This document shows, piece by piece, positions 60,911 to 64,000 of a DNA stretch of 64,000 nt. This stretch comes from Carnobacterium_B sp040274945 (GTDB taxonomy: Bacteria; Bacillota; Bacilli; Lactobacillales; Carnobacteriaceae). The stretch's first letter is position 1; each line of letters opens with the position of its first letter. The notes below the pieces were generated by a model, which saw only the letters and a program-made list of their open reading frames with translations, made no database searches and was not told the origin of the DNA. Made by a program: the position numbers and the translations under genes. Where the stretch lies: contig NZ_JBEMAR010000010.1 of assembly GCF_040274945.1 (NCBI RefSeq), positions 62,001 through 126,000 on the forward strand, read 5' to 3'.

Positions 60911-63277
60911 TTAAGATTTGAATTCTACGATTGTAGCACCATTTCCTCCTTGATTAGGTGGAGCATAATGGAATTCTTTTATCGAAGGATGTCTTTTCAA
61001 CGCCTCAGTTACACCTTGTCGGATAGCTCCAGTTCCCTTTCCATGTACAATAGTAACTTGAGGGTAGTTGGCTAAAAGAGCGGCGTCTAGGTAACGATCC
61101 AATTCAGCTAAGGCATTTTCATACCTCTCACCTCTTAAATCTAGTTGAGGAGAAACATGACTGTTTGATTCTGAACGTACCGATGCAATCATTTTACGAT
61201 TCGGTTCTTTTTCTGGTTCAGTTAATGTTAAATCACTTTCTTTAAGTTTCATTTTCAACATTCCCATTTGAACGACCCAGTGGTTTTTATCTGCTCGTTC
61301 CATTAATACACCTTTTTGGCCAAACGATTGAACCATCACATCATCACCAGGTTTCATTACCTGTTTCGCTTTGGCTTTTTTCAATACCTTATTTTTTGCT
61401 AAAGCTTCTTCTTGCCTTAATCCAGATAGCTGTGTTTTTGCATCAATCAGTTCATGCTCTTTCACATTTTCATAATGCCCTTGAATTTGTTTTTTGCGTA
61501 AATCTTTAATGATCTGATCAGCTGTCTCTTCTGTTTCTTCTACGAGACTATTGGCTTTTTCGCGCGCTTTTTTCATCAATTCTTCACGTTCAGCATAAAA
61601 TTGCTGTACAGCAGTTTGCAGATCCACATGCAATTGCTCTGCTTCATCAACATAGTGACGCACTTCAAGGTACTCTGTTTCTGCCATTTTGCGTCTATTT
61701 TCTAAATCAGAGATCATTTCATTTAAGTTTTGACTTTCTCCATCAATCAGTTGTCGAGCAGAATCAATAACTTCTTCGCTCAAACCTAATCGCTTAGAGA
61801 TTTCAAAAGCATTACTTCGACCTGGAACACCTATCAATAATCGATAAGTTGGGCTGAGTGTGTCAACATCAAATTCCATACTCGCATTAATTGTTTGTGG
61901 ACGGTTATAGCCATATGCTTTTAATTCAGGATAATGCGACGTCACCATGACATAACTGCCTACAGCACCGACCTTATCCAGAATAGCTATAGCAAGTGCA
62001 GCTCCTTCTTGAGGGTCTGTCCCTGCTCCTAATTCATCAAAGATAATCAAACTTTTGTTATCTATTCGATCTAGTATAGATACAATATTTGTCATATGAG
62101 AAGAAAAGGTACTTAAACTCTGTTCAATGGATTGTTCATCTCCAATATCAGCAAATATTTCAGTAAACAATCCAATTTGACTCTCCGGAGCAACGGGTAT
62201 TTGTAATCCAGCTTGCCCCATTAATTGAAGCAATCCTAATGTTTTTAGGATAATCGTTTTTCCACCAGTGTTTGGTCCTGTAATAATAACTGCTTGATTT
62301 TCTCCGCCAATTAAAATATCGTTTGCGACTACAGTCTCTGGATCCAATAAAGGGTGTCGTGCACTTAATAGCTTCACTTCGTTTTCCTCATGAATTAGAG
62401 GTCTATTCGCAGCCACATTTTTTGCATAACTTGCTTTTGCACCAATAAAATCAAGCTTACCTAATAAAAACATGTTATTTAAAATGTCTTTGCTATACGG
62501 AGCGATTTCATTCGAAATTTCAGCTAAAATACGATCCACTTCACGTCGTTCCTCAATTTGAAGTTGACGCAAGCGATTATTCAACTCAACTACGCTTTGT
62601 GGTTCAACAAATAATGTTTGACCTGTTGAACTTTGATCATGGACTACACCACCAAAATGACTGCGGTATTCTTGTTTAACGGGAATAACATAACGATCAT
62701 TACGAATAGTAATAATTGCATCACTTAAATACTGTGCACTTTTTCCGCGAACAATTCCATCTAGCTTTTCACGAACATTATTTTCTCCTCTTTTAATACC
62801 CGTACGAATCCCTTTTAAAGCAGGACTTGCATCATCTAAAACATGGCCATCTTCATCTACCGTTTCACGAATCAAATGATTCAAAGTCGGCGTAGTAACA
62901 AAGTTCTTAGCCAAATCATATAAGCGATTCATTTCAATACCTGATTCTTTTAAATTCTCAAAGAAACGATTTAATTCAGAAGTCGTACGCAAAATTTTTC
63001 CGATTTGAGCAATTTCTAATCCATTTAAACTAGCACCGATATCCAATCGTTTTAAATGAGGACGAACATTCTGTAACTTTGGAATAGGCATGCTGCCTCT
63101 TAATTTTATAATTTTTGTACCATCTTCGGTTTCATCTTGCCATAATTCAACTTCTTCTTTATCAATTGAAGGAGCTAGTGTTAAAGCTTGTTCTTTCCCT
63201 AAGTCAGAAGCAGCAAGATTGGCAACCGCTTGGATAATTTTACTAAATTCTAATGTTTGAAGGATTTTTTTGTTCAT
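60911..63277 (-). CDS. mutS2: Endonuclease MutS2 (ribosome-collision/recombination ATPase)
   Basis: A 788-residue MutS-like ATPase without mismatch-recognition domains. Walker A is ITGPNTGGKTIILKT, Walker B and following are SLIIFDELGAGTDPQEG, with TSHYPELKAYGY. A coiled coil (about 515-630) leads to a KOW-like segment and a C-terminal Smr nuclease domain (LDLRGERYENAL...VTIVHGKGTGAIRQGV). In Bacillus it splits collided ribosomes; in others it suppresses recombination. It lies between cvpA and trxA as in most Firmicutes. Confidence 0.96.
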   Translation of the reverse strand: MNKKILQTLEFSKIIQAVANLAASDLGKEQALTLAPSIDKEEVELWQDETEDGTKIIKLRGSMPIPKLQNVRPHLKRLDIGASLNGLEIAQIGKILRTTSELNRFFENLKESGIEMNRLYDLAKNFVTTPTLNHLIRETVDEDGHVLDDASPALKGIRTGIKRGENNVREKLDGIVRGKSAQYLSDAIITIRNDRYVIPVKQEYRSHFGGVVHDQSSTGQTLFVEPQSVVELNNRLRQLQIEERREVDRILAEISNEIAPYSKDILNNMFLLGKLDFIGAKASYAKNVAANRPLIHEENEVKLLSARHPLLDPETVVANDILIGGENQAVIITGPNTGGKTIILKTLGLLQLMGQAGLQIPVAPESQIGLFTEIFADIGDEQSIEQSLSTFSSHMTNIVSILDRIDNKSLIIFDELGAGTDPQEGAALAIAILDKVGAVGSYVMVTSHYPELKAYGYNRPQTINASMEFDVDTLSPTYRLLIGVPGRSNAFEISKRLGLSEEVIDSARQLIDGESQNLNEMISDLENRRKMAETEYLEVRHYVDEAEQLHVDLQTAVQQFYAEREELMKKAREKANSLVEETEETADQIIKDLRKKQIQGHYENVKEHELIDAKTQLSGLRQEEALAKNKVLKKAKAKQVMKPGDDVMVQSFGQKGVLMERADKNHWVVQMGMLKMKLKESDLTLTEPEKEPNRKMIASVRSESNSHVSPQLDLRGERYENALAELDRYLDAALLANYPQVTIVHGKGTGAIRQGVTEALKRHPSIKEFHYAPPNQGGNGATIVEFKS

Positions 63278-63419
63278 CTATTTCACCTCTCGCTTCATTA
63301 TATTCTTATTCAACAGTTTTCTTTAGTTGCAAAAAAAGCATTCACACCATTCACATTAAGAAATCGTCCCCCTAATTTAAGAGAAACGATTTTTTTTTAC
63401 TATTTAACTATATTTCTTA

Positions 63420-63968
63420 CTACAATGACGATTCTATCCACCAATTATACAGTTGTGCTGAGATGACTGGTGTATCTTCTACTATTGTACGTGCTAACCA
63501 ACTATTACTAAATGCTTCTTGAATAGCATCTATCGGAACCATTGTTAACAAAAACAAAATGATAAAGATAGCGATATAAGAAACAATAACATTCAATAAT
63601 GCTCCACCTAGAGTATTTAGTTGCTTGATAATAGGAATAAGAGTCACAGCATTCAATAGGCCCCCTATAAAACGAGTGATCAACCAACCTACAAATAAGA
63701 TGATTATAAATGCGACACCGTTATAAAAAGCACCGTCTAGGTTGAATCCTAAGGCTTGATCATAAAAAACGAATTGACTACTTTCAGTAGCAGATGGGTA
63801 AGGAACAATCAATTCTAAATGCGATCCTAACATTTGATAATAATTTCTTGCCAATAAGTATGAAACAAAGTAACCTATTGTAAAAACGAACTGAAGAACT
63901 AAACCTCTTCTAGCACCACTGTACGCTCCCATGGCTAAAATTAAAACTATAAGGACTGTCATTAACAT
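63420..63968 (-). CDS. cvpA: CvpA-family membrane protein
   Basis: A 182-residue protein with four to five membrane helices. The N-terminal ILAMGAYSGARRGLVLQ is the CvpA signature, and VGWLITRFIGGLLNAVTLIPIIKQLNTLGGALL is the conserved central part. ATG 63968 follows AAAGGTG at 6 bases; GTG 63977 is the alternative. The family is named for colicin V production in E. coli; in Bacilli (YshB) it belongs to the zapA-cvpA-mutS2 cluster. Confidence 0.9.
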   Translation of the reverse strand: MLMTVLIVLILAMGAYSGARRGLVLQFVFTIGYFVSYLLARNYYQMLGSHLELIVPYPSATESSQFVFYDQALGFNLDGAFYNGVAFIIILFVGWLITRFIGGLLNAVTLIPIIKQLNTLGGALLNVIVSYIAIFIILFLLTMVPIDAIQEAFSNSWLARTIVEDTPVISAQLYNWWIESSL

Positions 63969-63979
63969 GCTTATCACCT

Positions 63980-64000
63980 TTACTCAGGAATTTTATCTTC
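63980..64000 (-). CDS. 3' tail of an upstream gene, probably zapA (partial)
   Basis: Seven codons ending in TAA at 63980 (reading EDKIPE before the stop) precede cvpA by 11 bases. By gene order this would be zapA, but the visible part is too short to confirm it. Confidence 0.3.
   Translation of the reverse strand, partial: EDKIPE

Noticed and set aside
63355..63400. Terminator between cvpA and mutS2
   Set aside because: The 7-bp stem has its T-run on the plus strand, where no gene ends. On the minus strand no U-run follows.

Overview
The window is an AT-rich (roughly one third G+C) Gram-positive chromosome segment, read as Lactobacillales and most probably Carnobacterium or a close relative. 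The support is AGGAGG-type ribosome binding sites throughout, the gene order pepP-efp-yqhY-nusB-folD-xseA-xseB-ispA-tlyA-argR-recN, a comGA-GG operon, a divergent ccpA/pepQ pair, an acetylase-type diaminopimelate branch, and an Rgg-type regulator. The genus is an inference from general similarity, not from a search. I see no insertion sequence, integrase, prophage, CRISPR array or rRNA gene. Nearly all of the window is core chromosome.

Layout: 1-7.0 kb holds the start of an ftsK/spoIIIE translocase, topB, acyP, a lipoprotein YidC and a LisRK/CovRS-like two-component pair. 7.3-11 kb holds gnd, a CorA transporter, a 43-residue DUF4044 membrane protein and msrA. 11-20.5 kb is one long leftward housekeeping block (recN to a Xaa-Pro peptidase) for DNA repair, arginine control, isoprenoid, folate and translation functions. 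20.6-24.7 kb is an intact seven-gene comG pseudopilus operon. 24.8-35.3 kb has yebC, a VanZ-like protein, pepF, a lipid kinase, an NlpC/P60 wall hydrolase, tag, trhO and a three-gene TrpXYZ-like ABC importer. 35.9-42.3 kb has a class A PBP, ccpA/pepQ, and YtxH and DUF948 stress-type proteins. 42.7-46 kb has an MscS channel plus a UgtP/LtaA-like glycolipid pair. 46-51.3 kb has DAP synthesis genes, a CbpB-like CBS protein, a phosphodiesterase, a fused RNase PH/dITPase and murI. 51.5-59 kb is a mixed accessory-like stretch (DUF2507, an ABC exporter, a stress protein, uvsE, hemolysin III, a hydrolase). 59-60.4 kb is a small regulatory island. 60.5-64 kb is trxA, mutS2 and cvpA.

Three non-obvious systems stand out. 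(1) At 58.9-60.4 kb an Rgg/MutR-family regulator is divergent from a 22-codon gene that was too short for ordinary gene calling. That gene encodes a lysine-rich, hydrophobic, Gly-Gly-ending peptide, the layout of streptococcal Rgg-SHP quorum sensing, and it is followed by an 88-residue protein of unknown function. (2) The TrpXYZ-like ABC operon is preceded by a leader of about 330 nt with a consensus promoter, a 23-residue Tyr/Phe-rich leader ORF, a UUCG hairpin, and mutually exclusive anti-antiterminator, antiterminator and terminator structures. (3) At 55.26-55.42 kb a 92-nt RNA has a canonical T arm and a near-complete acceptor stem but no recognisable anticodon arm. It has its own extended -10 promoter, a perfect dyad over the -35 region, and a terminator.

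Intrinsic terminators are numerous and mostly sit between convergent genes, so transcription units can be delimited well. Start codons were moved inward from the longest ORF wherever a ribosome binding site supported a better start.
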